In this document: one piece after another, positions 8,829 to 17,261 of the stretch
Numbering within the stretch: the stretch's first letter is position 1
Layout of the letters: the number at the start of each line of letters is the position of its first letter
Assembly: GCA_964501365.1 (NCBI GenBank)
Contig: CAZCST010000008.1
Location: 1-64,000 of the forward strand
DNA length: 64,000 bases
Origin: CAZAMB01 sp964501365
Lineage (GTDB): Bacteria > Planctomycetota > Phycisphaerae > UBA1845
Direction of reading: 5' to 3'
Translations under genes and position numbers: made by a program
Notes under the pieces: model-generated
The model's database searches: none
What the model was told of the DNA's origin: nothing
What the model saw: the letters and a program-made list of their open reading frames with translations, nothing else

Positions 8829-9815
8829 TTATGGTTTCGTCGCGGCGGACGGAGCGGGCTTGGCCGCTGAATCATCCGAGCCCGTCACACCGACTTCCTT
8901 GAACGCCTTGATCAACACGGAAATGTTGTGCTCAAACATTTTTTCGTACGTATCGACCTCCGGTATGCTTCCGACTTCCTGAGCCAGCACGACGGCTTTT
9001 CCTCCGACATGGTTGGCCACAAAATCGGCGTCCTTCTTACTGTTGTACGTCTCGACGATGACGATTTTGCAGTTGGCGGATTTCATCGTATCGATGCAGG
9101 ATTGAAGGTGCTGCGGCCCCGGCGTAACGCCCGGCTTGGGCTCGACTTCCCCGATGGATCGAAGTCCGAAACGATCGAGAAAGTATGGCCAGGAACGGTG
9201 ATACGTGACCACCGGCACTCCCGAAAAAGGCTTCATCTCTTCGGTCAGCCTGGTCGCAAGATCGCGGAGTCGCTGGCTGTATTCCTGAAAGCCGGACTCA
9301 TACAACGCTTCGTTTGCTGCATCCACTCGCTTAAGCGCATCGGTGATGGTTCGCGCGATGATCACGCCATTGAGTGGATCAAGACCGAAATGGGTATTGC
9401 CGTACATGTGGATATCACCGAGTGCGCGGGTGAGTCCGCCGCGACCGGGGACTTCCTTCAGCGCGATGCCGCGCGAAACATCGACGTCGCCGGACTGGCC
9501 GGGAAGAAGTTTCTCGTTGCGGGCACCTTTGACGAGAAGGGGCGCCCAAGGCTCGGCATCAAGCCCGGAATGGATCCAAAGGTCGGCCTTTTTTAGCTTC
9601 ATCATTTGGGCGGGTGTCGGAGAAACGTTGTGAACATTTTCCGGACCGCGCATCACTGCCTCGGCGACAACATAGTCCTTGCCGATTTGTCGCACGATGT
9701 CCGCGTACCCCGGAGTGGTGGTCACCACTTGAACCTTTGCAAGAACGCGTTGCGTGCACAGACAGATGAGTACCCCACAATACAGTCTAGTTGTGAATGA
9801 ATAGGTCATTGCCAT
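8829..9815 (-). CDS. Periplasmic zinc/manganese-binding protein (ZnuA/TroA-like), 328 aa
   Basis: A cluster A-I metal-binding lipocalin-like solute receptor. After a signal peptide, family motifs appear in order: VTTTPGYADIVRQIG, ENVHNVSPTPAQ (first His ligand), GNTHFGLDP (second His), TYHRSWPYFLDRFG (third His) and an acidic fourth ligand in VETYNSKKDADFVA. The His-rich loop of enteric ZnuA is missing, so metal preference cannot be called. The C-terminal tail is Ala/Pro/Lys-rich. ATG at 9815 has GGAG 4 bases upstream, and ATG at 9809 has the same GGAG 10 bases upstream. The start overlaps the end of the small lipoprotein gene by 29 bp. Confidence 0.9.
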   Translation of the reverse strand: MAMTYSFTTRLYCGVLICLCTQRVLAKVQVVTTTPGYADIVRQIGKDYVVAEAVMRGPENVHNVSPTPAQMMKLKKADLWIHSGLDAEPWAPLLVKGARNEKLLPGQSGDVDVSRGIALKEVPGRGGLTRALGDIHMYGNTHFGLDPLNGVIIARTITDALKRVDAANEALYESGFQEYSQRLRDLATRLTEEMKPFSGVPVVTYHRSWPYFLDRFGLRSIGEVEPKPGVTPGPQHLQSCIDTMKSANCKIVIVETYNSKKDADFVANHVGGKAVVLAQEVGSIPEVDTYEKMFEHNISVLIKAFKEVGVTGSDDSAAKPAPSAATKP

Positions 9816-9993
9816 TGCTCTCCGTATTTCCGATCGTTTCGAAAATCGCGTCAACTATTCCGGACACAAGATTCATCGCACCATCATGCAGCGCGGCAAT
9901 CGTTGCGTCCGTGACAACGGGCGTGCAGCCCCCGATGGCCAATACCGGCACAATGGCCAGAATTTTTTGTCTGTTCCTCGCATTGGTTTTCAT
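9787..9993 (-). CDS. Small lipoprotein, 68 aa
   Basis: The protein opens MKTNARNRQKILAIVPVLAIGGC, a lipoprotein signal with lipobox AIGGC, followed by a short alpha-helical-looking stretch (ATIAALHDGAMNLVSGIVDAIF). ATG at 9993 has a near-perfect AAGGAG 8 bases upstream. It is sandwiched between the porin and the metal-binding-protein genes and overlaps the latter, so it belongs to the metal uptake operon. The family is not recognised. A role as a small accessory of the porin or binding protein is only a guess. Confidence 0.75.
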   Translation of the reverse strand: MKTNARNRQKILAIVPVLAIGGCTPVVTDATIAALHDGAMNLVSGIVDAIFETIGNTESNGNDLFIHN

Positions 9994-10015
9994 TTCATCA
10001 GCTCCTTGGTTCAAA

Positions 10016-11416
10016 TCAGCGGCGCACCCAATACGGATGGGCCGGATGGCTTCCAAACACTCCGGTCATTTGCAGAAATACGGCATCCTCATCCTGATCG
10101 TGACCCCAGATTTCGCCTTTCCAAACGTCAGCCATGCGATGCTGGTATTCGAGTCGGAAGCGTAGGAACTCCGTCCAGTACCACGTGACATACGGGGAGA
10201 ACGCGATGTCATAATCACTGTTGCCGCGCGACTGCGAATTGGGGAACTCGGTGTAATCGCCACGGAGTCCAACATACCAATCGCGGCCGATCTGATATTG
10301 AGCGAATGCATAAGCGCCGAAACTTGTGTTCCGGTAATGCCACCACCATGCCCGCTGCACGTCGTTCTGCGCGTAGTAGGCCTCCGCCTGCAGGAGGAAG
10401 CTGCGGAATTTCGACGGATCTGGATGCGTCCAGGAGTAGGCGGCATTCAACGCAAACACATTGGCATCAAAATCGCTGTCGCTGGTGGTGTGCGTGTAGA
10501 GATAAGAACCCCCAAGCTCCAGTGAACTTGCGGGAGTAAGTTCCTTGAACCACTTCAGATGGGTGTTGATCGCGGGATTGTCCGCGTTGGGTCCGCCAAG
10601 AATAGGCGATGCTTCGCCACCGTCGGCGTTTATCACTTCGGCTGTCAGCTCGACATATTGATTCCAGGGATTCGGAACAAGCCAGCTCCACGACGCCCCA
10701 AGCGACGACAGCCCCTCAGGCCCCAGGAACGCTTGCACTGCGAGCGGCCGCGTGACCTGCGGCAGATCGTGGGTGTGCAGCGTGTTGTTGGTGCCGAAGT
10801 CCGCCCGAAACTTTCCAAACTTCAGCGCCATGTCGTGTGGGAGCGTATGAAAATTGAGATAGCCCTCCTCAATTTCAAGCGAACCCGTATTGATTTCCAC
10901 TTCTCCCCGTCGGTTGCTTTCAATTTCCTCGGGCAACGACAAGATCAGAACGCCGTCGGCTTCCGGCGTCACTGCCGCCCGCAGATCGAGTTCCACCTCA
11001 CGCATGTTGAAGCGATTGAGGGCCTTGTTATTACTGTCGCTTGAAACACTTCCGCCCGAATCAATGATGACGGTCATCTGCGGGTTGTAGGAATTCCCGG
11101 AGATTCCCGATGCGGAAAGATCAAATAGCCCCGATGAAGGCGCAGTCTCGGGCGCCGCAGGGGTCTGTGCCGGCTCTGCAGAAGGCAGCTCTTTCGGTTG
11201 CGCAGGCGGACTCTCCTCCACGCGATTGAGCCGCGACTCGAGCTCTTCAATTCGCTTTTGATCGGCATCGTGTCTGCTCTCCAGGGCTTCCATGCGCTCC
11301 TGAAGTTTCCGAAGCTGCTCAGCCAGCTCTTTGGAATCGGGCGTTTCCTGTTGGGCGTTCGTCGCGGTCGCAAGAGTTAGTAGGCAAAGCGCGCAATTGC
11401 GCGCAGCTAGAATCAT
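10016..11416 (-). CDS. Outer-membrane porin-like protein with N-terminal coiled coil, 466 aa
   Basis: After a signal peptide ending near TNAQQ, residues about 28-70 form a coiled coil (KELAEQLRKLQERMEALESR), then a Pro/Ala-rich linker. From about residue 100 there is an alternating aromatic/polar pattern typical of porin beta-strands (LDLRAAVTPEADGVLIL, LKFGKFRADFGTNNTLHTHD, YVGLRGDYTEF), ending in an Arg rather than the usual aromatic residue. It resembles OprP/phosphate-selective-type planctomycete porins. AAGGAGG lies upstream of the ATG. Its place in the operon suggests it lets metal or metal chelates cross the outer membrane. That is inference from context. Confidence 0.75.
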   Translation of the reverse strand: MILAARNCALCLLTLATATNAQQETPDSKELAEQLRKLQERMEALESRHDADQKRIEELESRLNRVEESPPAQPKELPSAEPAQTPAAPETAPSSGLFDLSASGISGNSYNPQMTVIIDSGGSVSSDSNNKALNRFNMREVELDLRAAVTPEADGVLILSLPEEIESNRRGEVEINTGSLEIEEGYLNFHTLPHDMALKFGKFRADFGTNNTLHTHDLPQVTRPLAVQAFLGPEGLSSLGASWSWLVPNPWNQYVELTAEVINADGGEASPILGGPNADNPAINTHLKWFKELTPASSLELGGSYLYTHTTSDSDFDANVFALNAAYSWTHPDPSKFRSFLLQAEAYYAQNDVQRAWWWHYRNTSFGAYAFAQYQIGRDWYVGLRGDYTEFPNSQSRGNSDYDIAFSPYVTWYWTEFLRFRLEYQHRMADVWKGEIWGHDQDEDAVFLQMTGVFGSHPAHPYWVRR

Positions 11417-11492
11417 GTTGAGACCTCCTTGTTATGTGCAGCGAAATCAGCGCGGCGAACCGCGCACGCAAGTAAGGGAATAGTGGCTGAAA

Positions 11493-11873
11493 TCAGGCGA
11501 GAAGAGAGGTCGGAGGCCCGCGAATGGGGGCATGGGGGATGGAATGCTGGAGTGTGAACGGATCGACGAAAATCAGAACTTTCGATCCTGAATCCGGGTC
11601 TGCGCCAACGGAGGTAATCGTATGGACCGATACAAAAGTGGAAATCAGGAGCTGGCAAACAGGACAATGATCGTGGTCATGAGATTCTCTTGGGTGGGCG
11701 GCATTCGTGTAGACGAAGCCCTGCTCAACGGACCTTTCGACGGGCTGAAGGGAATCAGCATGGAAATGATTGCCTTCATCCGCGCCTTCGGGTACGTGAA
11801 GCACCGGGCCCAGGATAAAGCCCAGGTGCGCGACAAGCATCGCCAAGCCGGAAAAGTATTGTCTCGAAACCAT
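11493..11873 (-). CDS. Small His/Cys-motif membrane protein of the metal uptake operon, 126 aa
   Basis: The N-terminus is hydrophobic (GLAMLVAHLGFILGPVLHVPEG), followed by a histidine-rich centre and the motif SHDHDHCPVCQLLIS near residues 64-78. The H-D-H-D-H-C-P-V-C cluster is a plausible metal site and resembles the short DUF2946-type proteins that accompany bacterial metal transporters. It is the first gene of the minus-strand operon, 76 bp before the porin. No strong ribosome binding site is seen at ATG 11873. The function is unknown; a metal sensor, chaperone or buffer is possible. Confidence 0.6.
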   Translation of the reverse strand: MVSRQYFSGLAMLVAHLGFILGPVLHVPEGADEGNHFHADSLQPVERSVEQGFVYTNAAHPRESHDHDHCPVCQLLISTFVSVHTITSVGADPDSGSKVLIFVDPFTLQHSIPHAPIRGPPTSLLA

Positions 11874-12227
11874 AGAGTGCTGCGGATTATCACCATGCTA
11901 TTCATGAACCGCAAGCCCCGGCATTTCGGCGTGATATTGATGTAGGAGCCTTTTCGCAATGTTGAACGAGTGGCCCAGATCTTCACACCTGAAACCATGA
12001 ATTCTCAAACGCGCCAATCACGCCCGATCGCTATTTGAATTAAATATCCGCGCGCCGCACATGTTCTCTTTCATGATGCGCAACCGTACCAGCAACATTT
12101 TCATCCGCGGAACGATCATTCAGGACTTGGAGCTCCACTCCTGGGGAATCAACTTGCCAAACAAGCAAATTGCGGAACAAAGCCGTTTGAAAGATTCACT
12201 TTACGTACTTCGTGCTATCATTCGTCA
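11874..12227. other. Divergent intergenic region between metal uptake operon and membrane-protein gene
   Basis: This 354-bp gap separates the divergent gene starts at 11873 and 12228. It contains the A+T-rich palindrome at 12032-12046. The reading frames inside it overlap the palindrome or the neighbouring genes and show no family features, so no gene is called. It should hold the promoters of both transcription units, but no good -35/-10 pair was found by eye. Confidence 0.5.
12032..12046. promoter_or_regulatory. A+T-rich inverted repeat upstream of the metal uptake operon
   Basis: TATTTGAATTAAATA is an imperfect palindrome (TATTT..AATT..AAATA) about 160 bp upstream of the first gene of the operon, within an otherwise GC-rich stretch. 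Fur-family repressors such as Zur and Mur bind A+T-rich palindromes of comparable size. The sequence is not a clear match to the enteric Zur box, so this is only a candidate operator or a -10-like stretch. Confidence 0.25.
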
Positions 12228-12629
12228 ATGGTTCCAAAATTGCTGCTATCAGCTGCGGTGCTTGCGGTGGCCGGGTTGCTGGCCTGGACTCATTTTCGCG
12301 GGTCGGAGGATGCTGCGTCACGGCGTCATCCCTTGGCAGGGGATCGGCCATGGCGAAAGGTCGGCGCGGCGCTTTGCGTGCTTATTTCCGTCATGTTCGT
12401 GCTGGGGATTTACATTGTGGATATTCCCGACCGCCCCGTTCCCTATGCGCTCTATTGGATTATCATGCTCGCCTTGGTGGTCTGGCTGTTCGTTTTGGCA
12501 GTCCGCGATATCATGTACACACGAAAACTCGCGCGGCAGTGGCGAATCAAAATGCGCGACCGCGCCGGCACGGAGCCGCGACAGGTAGGCGGAAGCGAGA
12601 CGCCAGCCCCCCAACGAGGGGAGGATTGA
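12228..12629 (+). CDS. Small membrane protein, 133 aa, unknown function
   Basis: Three hydrophobic segments are visible: residues 3-20, 45-65 (VGAALCVLISVMFVLGIYIV) and 73-92 (YALYWIIMLALVVWLFVLAV). A basic cytoplasmic tail with many Arg/Lys follows. No family is recognised. The overlapping longer frame starting at 12212 is not used here, because its real part is the DUF192 gene that follows. The gap to the DUF192 gene is 11 bp, so the two are probably co-transcribed. Confidence 0.6.
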   Translation: MVPKLLLSAAVLAVAGLLAWTHFRGSEDAASRRHPLAGDRPWRKVGAALCVLISVMFVLGIYIVDIPDRPVPYALYWIIMLALVVWLFVLAVRDIMYTRKLARQWRIKMRDRAGTEPRQVGGSETPAPQRGED

Positions 12630-12640
12630 AGGGGTCGCCT

Positions 12641-13141
12641 ATGAACACAACAGCTTTGATCGCACTGCTGCTTGGAGCCTCCGTCATGTTCTATGGATCA
12701 AGCTGCTCACCACCCAGGCCCGAAGAACTGGACAAGCTGGGGACGGTCGACATGACCATCAAGTCCGCGAATTTTCGCCTTTGGATTGCCGACGATTTCT
12801 CAGAACAGCAAAACGGCCTCATGTTTGTCACCACGGAGCGAATGGCCCCGCTGCCCGACGGCACGCAGCGCGGCATGATTTTCGTCTTCGACCACGAACA
12901 TCAGCTCAACTTCTGGATGCACAACACCATCATCCCTCTCGACATCGCCTATCTCGATTCGTCCGGAGTCGTTGTGGCAAAGCACACCATGGCCGCACTC
13001 GACGAACGTCCCAATCAATATCCGTCCGGTAAGCCGGCGCGGTACGCCATTGAGGTGAACGCGGGCGTCTTTGCGGACCTGGGGCTGAAAGTGGACGATC
13101 GGCTCACCCTCCCCGATTCCCTGCTCAAGCGCCGACCCTAG
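12641..13141 (+). CDS. DUF192 family secreted protein, 166 aa
   Basis: The N-terminus is a lipoprotein-like signal (ALIALLLGASVMFYGSSC). The DUF192 domain follows: residues about 35-160 with IWxA-type segment FRLWIADDFSEQQNGLMFVT, then GMIFVFDHEHQLNFWMHNT and IPLDIAYLDSSGVVV, ending in AGVFADLGLKVDDRL. The FxMxNTxIPLDIxxxD block is the family signature. Members are small periplasmic or extracytoplasmic proteins of unknown biochemical role. The start is ATG at 12641 with GGGG 8 bases upstream; the frame is open further upstream but runs across the preceding gene. Confidence 0.85.
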   Translation: MNTTALIALLLGASVMFYGSSCSPPRPEELDKLGTVDMTIKSANFRLWIADDFSEQQNGLMFVTTERMAPLPDGTQRGMIFVFDHEHQLNFWMHNTIIPLDIAYLDSSGVVVAKHTMAALDERPNQYPSGKPARYAIEVNAGVFADLGLKVDDRLTLPDSLLKRRP

Positions 13142-13200
13142 CAACCCGTTGAATCATCGGGACTTTCACCACAGTATTTGTTCTTACACGACGTGAATTG

Positions 13201-14382
13201 ATGCAGGTACTCTTTGTCGATTCGGCGAGCCGGCCCGTGCCCGAAACTCTGGTTGGAGTCGGGAACGGTTGCGGCTGGTCTGTCGCTCGCGCGGCGAACT
13301 ACAGGGAGGCACTCAAGCCCGCCGGCCAGGCCTCCGTCGATGCCGCCGTAATCCACGCTCCCAGGCCAGGCGCGGCAAATGAACTTCGAGAGTTTGACAA
13401 CCTGGTCCGCATCTTGGATTCGCGGCGCATCGCGACACTGATTCTCTCTGACGGCAATGCACGCATGGTCGATGACCCGCGCTCGCTCTTGGAAACCGTC
13501 CCCACCGACATCTCGGCAGCGGAGCTTCGCGGCCGGCTTTCGATGATTGGCCGTTATCAGGGAGTGGTGAAACGGCTGGAACAGGAGCTGCACAACATGG
13601 AGCGGCTCAGCAAGCGACTGAATCTGCAGTTCCGAGATATCGATCAGGAGATGCGTCTGGCCGGGCGTTTGCAACGCGACTTTCTGCCCAATACGCGCGA
13701 GCCCATCGGCAATCTCAAGTTTGCATCCGTGTTCCGCCCGGCGTCGTGGGTGTCCGGCGACATGTTTGATATCTTCCGCATCGATGAAACCCATTCGGGC
13801 GTTTACATTGCCGATGCGGTGGGACACGGCATGGCCGCCGGGCTGCTGACCATGTTCATCAAGCGGGCGATCGTCCCCAAACGGATCGACGCCACCGGAT
13901 ACTCCGTGCTGGGCCCTGCGGAAATCATCGCGTCTCTAAACGACGCGCTGGCGGAACAATCACTGCCCCAATGCCAGTTCGTCACCGCATGCTACGCACT
14001 CGTCAATCACCGGACCCTTGAATTTCAATACGCCCGCGGTGGACATCCCTACCCGATCCTGATTACGCGGGAGGGAACGGTAAGCGACATCAAGACCTCG
14101 GGTGGTTTGCTGGGATTGTTCAAAGGAGAGGAATTCGGCCAGCATCACTCGACGCTTCAACGAGGCGACAAGGTGATTTTCCATACGGACGGAATCGAAC
14201 TGGGTTTCGGCACAGATACGTCGTCCGCATCCCAGTTGCCGCCGTTGCACCATTTCCTTGAACAACATGCCGCGATGCCTGTCGATGAGCTGATGATTTG
14301 CATGGAACGACACCTCGATGGGCAGGATGGCTCCCTTCATCCCAGCGACGATATTTCCCTGATTGGGCTTGAAGTGATCTGA
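13201..14382 (+). CDS. PP2C/SpoIIE-type serine phosphatase with receiver-like N-terminus, 393 aa
   Basis: The C-terminal domain (about 155-393) is a complete PPM/SpoIIE phosphatase. Metal-ligand motifs are visible: SGDMFDIF, IADAVGHGMAAGLL, QYARGGHPYPIL, KVIFHTDGIELG and a final SDDISLIGLEV. These enzymes dephosphorylate Ser/Thr on anti-sigma antagonists or other regulators. Residues 1-115 look like a degenerate response-regulator receiver (VLFVDSASRPVP, then AVIHAPRPG), without an obvious phosphoacceptor Asp context. Residues 120-160 are a coiled-coil linker. ATG at 13201 follows a TTG. A partner-switch role is likely from the family; no anti-sigma factor lies nearby. Confidence 0.85.
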   Translation: MQVLFVDSASRPVPETLVGVGNGCGWSVARAANYREALKPAGQASVDAAVIHAPRPGAANELREFDNLVRILDSRRIATLILSDGNARMVDDPRSLLETVPTDISAAELRGRLSMIGRYQGVVKRLEQELHNMERLSKRLNLQFRDIDQEMRLAGRLQRDFLPNTREPIGNLKFASVFRPASWVSGDMFDIFRIDETHSGVYIADAVGHGMAAGLLTMFIKRAIVPKRIDATGYSVLGPAEIIASLNDALAEQSLPQCQFVTACYALVNHRTLEFQYARGGHPYPILITREGTVSDIKTSGGLLGLFKGEEFGQHHSTLQRGDKVIFHTDGIELGFGTDTSSASQLPPLHHFLEQHAAMPVDELMICMERHLDGQDGSLHPSDDISLIGLEVI

Positions 14383-14401
14383 TTCAAGTTCAACGTTCAA
14401 C
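14383..14401 (+). repeat. Short 8-bp tandem repeat of the GTTCAA type
   Basis: TTCAAGTTCAACGTTCAAC directly follows the stop of the phosphatase gene. It is a two-to-three-unit GTTCAA array of the same type as the arrays at 21955, 45954, 51859 and the inverted form at 37620. Confidence 0.4.
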
Positions 14402-14483
14402 AAAACAACCCGTCTCTGCATTGTCACCATTTCTGCACGAGAAAAATTGACTCGCCTTTCGTGAGCGTGTTCAATCTTGCGTA

Positions 14484-15650
14484 ATGAACATCACGTACGT
14501 GCTCATGCAAAACCTGAAGCGCAATCCGGTGCGGACGGCCCTCACCGCCGCCGCCTTCGCAGTACCCATGGCCGTATTTGTCGCCGCAATTTCGCTGGTG
14601 GTGACGTTTATCAAGATCGGCCAGATGAACGAGCGAGAGCTGCGTCTGGCGGTTCGTCACCGCACTTCGCTCATCATGGGCATTCCGCAAGGCACGCGCC
14701 GTAAGATCGAGGCGCTGGACCCCGATCACCAACGGCTTCGCGCAGTATGCGGAATGCGCTGGTTCGGGGGTCACGTGCCCGAAACGCAAAACACACTGAC
14801 CAGCCTGGCCGCGGACGCCGATACGTTTCCCCTGGTCCATAGCGATCTCGACATGAGCGAATCGGAGCAGGAGGCCTGGAACAAAGACAAGATGGCAGCG
14901 GTCAGCGGACCGGACCCTGCGGCATTGTACGGGTGGAAGCCGGGCGACCGGGTCGTGCTGGAAAGCTCCGTGCCTCCTTACCTGCAACTCGAATTTCATC
15001 TGGTAAAGATTGTTTCGAATCCGGAAAAGAGCAACAACTTCTGGTTTCGCAGGGACTACCTCGTCGAGGCCCTGAAGGAGCGCGGCATCGACGATACGCA
15101 GTGCAACATCTTCTGGGTCAAGTGCCAGTCTGCGCAGGCCCTTCGGTCGCTGCAGCAGGAAATCGACACAACGTTTGCCAACACTCCGGACGCCACCAAA
15201 TCCGAGGATGAAAACGCTTTTGGCGCCAACTTCGTGCAGGCGATGGGTGATATCCCCGGACTCATGCGGGCGATGGCGATCGTCGTCGTGTTCATTGTCG
15301 CCCTGGTGGCAGGCAACACCATGATGATGAGCTTCCGGGAGCGTACACGAGAACTGGCCGTCTTCAAGGCAATTGGCTTTCCTGCGGGACGAATCTTCCG
15401 GATTGTACTGGCGGAAAGCATCATTCTCGCTCTCGTGGGTTCTGCTGCCGGAATCATACCCGCTGCTCTTTATCTTCATTGGCTTCCCATCAAGGTTCGC
15501 ATGGGCCCGGTCGGAAGTCTGGCGCTATCCCCGTCAGCTGTTGGGGTCGCACTGACGATCGGAGTATTCGTTGGGCTAGTTGCGGGACTCTGGCCGGCCT
15601 ATCAGGCCATGAAATTGAAGACGGTCCATGCCCTGCGCCGACTGGGCTGA
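14484..15650 (+). CDS. ABC transporter permease, FtsX/MacB type, 388 aa
   Basis: An N-terminal membrane segment (residues 17-43, VRTALTAAAFAVPMAVFVAAISLVV) is followed by a periplasmic MacB-like domain of about 210 residues. Three C-terminal segments follow, starting at GLMRAMAIVVVFIVALVAG and including the FtsX signature FRERTRELAVFKAIGFPAGRIFRIVLAES. This is the 4-TM layout of lipoprotein-release or export permeases. No ABC ATPase gene is adjacent, so the partner must lie elsewhere. A short TTCAAGTTCAACGTTCAAC tandem repeat sits just after the preceding gene. Confidence 0.85.
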   Translation: MNITYVLMQNLKRNPVRTALTAAAFAVPMAVFVAAISLVVTFIKIGQMNERELRLAVRHRTSLIMGIPQGTRRKIEALDPDHQRLRAVCGMRWFGGHVPETQNTLTSLAADADTFPLVHSDLDMSESEQEAWNKDKMAAVSGPDPAALYGWKPGDRVVLESSVPPYLQLEFHLVKIVSNPEKSNNFWFRRDYLVEALKERGIDDTQCNIFWVKCQSAQALRSLQQEIDTTFANTPDATKSEDENAFGANFVQAMGDIPGLMRAMAIVVVFIVALVAGNTMMMSFRERTRELAVFKAIGFPAGRIFRIVLAESIILALVGSAAGIIPAALYLHWLPIKVRMGPVGSLALSPSAVGVALTIGVFVGLVAGLWPAYQAMKLKTVHALRRLG

Positions 15651-15747
15651 GCAGGGGACGACCGCCCGACCCGTGATTTCTCCGGATTTCAATTCCGCGC
15701 AAAAAAATCGGTAGCGTTCATTTCGCTCTCTGGGCTAGACTTCCCTT

Positions 15748-16797
15748 ATGAAGACGATGCCCGCCAGCACAGAAATGCGTCGCGCCACGCTGAGCCGCGA
15801 CCGGACCTACGACGGCGTGTTTTACGTCTGCGTGCGTTCCACCCGGATTTTCTGCCGGCCGTCGTGTCCGGCCCGCAAGCCGCTCGCCAAAAACGTCGTC
15901 TACCGCTCGACGGTCCGAGACTGCCTGCTCGACGGCTTTCGTCCCTGCCGCCGCTGCCATCCGCTGACCGTTGGAGGCGACGCTCCGGATTGGCTGGGTG
16001 GATTGCTCTCCACCATCGAAAGAGACCCCTGCTCTCGCATTACTGATACGGACTTGCGGCGGATCGGCGTCGATCCGCACCGCGCCAGGCGATACTTCAC
16101 AAGGAACTTCGACATGACTTTTCAGGCTTATCAACGTACCCGCCGCATGGGGCTAGCCCTCGAACGCCTTCGCCGTGGCGGAGACCCGCTCCGCGTGGGC
16201 CTCGATCACGGGTTCGAGTCGTCCAGCGGATTCCGCGACGCATTCGAGCGCACGTTTGGGAAGACTCCCGGGGCAAGCGAGAAGATCACGTGCGTAATGA
16301 CGACCCGCATCGAAACGCCGATCGGCCCGCTGGTGGCCGGTGCGACGGATGAAGGGGTATGCCTGCTGGAGTTTGCCGATCGACGCGCATTTCAAAAGCA
16401 AATCGAAACACTCCGCCGCAAGATCGGGCCGACGGTTCCGGGCCAGCATCGACACTTGGATGACCTGCGTCGCCAACTTGACGAATACTTTCGCGGAGAG
16501 CGCTCCGTGTTCACCGTGCCGCTCGTAGCACCCGGCTCGGAGTTTCAATTGGAAGTCTGGAATGCCCTCCGCGAGATTCCGTACGGAACGACCTGGTCTT
16601 ATGACCAACTCGCCCGGCACATCGGTCGGACCGGTGCTCAAAGGGCAGTCGGAAAGGCCAACGGCGACAACCGTATCGCCATCCTCATTCCCTGCCACCG
16701 CGTCGTCCGCAACGATGGCACCCTGTGCGGCTACGGCGGCGGGCTATGGCGAAAAAAAAAGCTACTGGATTTGGAGAGCTTAGTTAGGGAACGGTAA
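15748..16797 (+). CDS. ada: Ada: bifunctional methyl-DNA repair regulator, 349 aa
   Basis: All three Ada parts are present. Residues 15-75 are the zinc-bound methyl-phosphotriester domain with Cys36, Cys40, Cys67 and Cys70 (RIFCRPSCPARKPLA, GFRPCRRCHP). Residues 95-185 are the AraC-type helix-turn-helix region. Residues 190-349 are the O6-alkylguanine-DNA alkyltransferase domain with IPCHRVV, where Cys316 is the acceptor. The protein transfers methyl groups from DNA to itself and, when methylated, activates repair genes. Length is close to the E. coli protein (354 residues). Its stop overlaps the convergent lipoprotein gene by 14 bp. Confidence 0.95.
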   Translation: MKTMPASTEMRRATLSRDRTYDGVFYVCVRSTRIFCRPSCPARKPLAKNVVYRSTVRDCLLDGFRPCRRCHPLTVGGDAPDWLGGLLSTIERDPCSRITDTDLRRIGVDPHRARRYFTRNFDMTFQAYQRTRRMGLALERLRRGGDPLRVGLDHGFESSSGFRDAFERTFGKTPGASEKITCVMTTRIETPIGPLVAGATDEGVCLLEFADRRAFQKQIETLRRKIGPTVPGQHRHLDDLRRQLDEYFRGERSVFTVPLVAPGSEFQLEVWNALREIPYGTTWSYDQLARHIGRTGAQRAVGKANGDNRIAILIPCHRVVRNDGTLCGYGGGLWRKKKLLDLESLVRER

Positions 16798-17242
16798 TGC
16801 CAAATTCCGGAAAGATTGGCGCTCCCTCACTGACAGGGACCATATTCAAGGATTGACGTATTGTATTGATGATCAAGTAGTAATCTGACTCCGAAAGGTG
16901 ATAACACCGCCACGGCTTCGATGTTGTACAAAAAGCACGCATCGGCTCCACAAAGAATAAGTAAGTTTCCTTCTTTCCGTCTGACACAAAGTCCAGGTCA
17001 CCATAGATCTTGCCTTTTGTCTTAAGATCAAATTCGTTGTCAGGTTGAACTACTCGATTGAGAAGACCGCGAGTCATATGAAAATCGAAATAAGAATCGA
17101 TGGTCGCTGACCCCAACCGAAAATGAAAAATCGCCTCATCGTCAGGTTTGGAGCTATTAGGCTGGGTTTGTTGCGAGGGACTGCAAGAAGTCAATAGATG
17201 AAAGAGAATGAGCAACGAAATGCGACCCTGCCTGGCATACAT
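16784..17242 (-). CDS. Hypothetical lipoprotein, 152 aa
   Basis: A lipoprotein signal with lipobox LLTSC at residues 16-20 is followed by a Ser/Gln/Pro-rich linker and a compact domain of about 115 residues with many aromatic residues (IDSYFDFHMTRGLLNRV, YLFFVEPMRAFC). There are two further cysteines (AFCTTSKPWRCYHL). GGAG lies 8 bases before the ATG. The family is not recognised. The codon use is visibly more A+T-rich than in its neighbours, which could mean recent acquisition. It is convergent with ada, overlapping it by 14 bp. Confidence 0.65.
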   Translation of the reverse strand: MYARQGRISLLILFHLLTSCSPSQQTQPNSSKPDDEAIFHFRLGSATIDSYFDFHMTRGLLNRVVQPDNEFDLKTKGKIYGDLDFVSDGKKETYLFFVEPMRAFCTTSKPWRCYHLSESDYYLIINTIRQSLNMVPVSEGAPIFPEFGITVP

Positions 17243-17261
17243 TACACTATCTCCGTGGGTG

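Noticed and set aside
14424..15479. Minus-strand frame of 351 residues over the FtsX-type permease
   Set aside because: It is a shadow frame; the plus-strand permease has family motifs and membrane segments.
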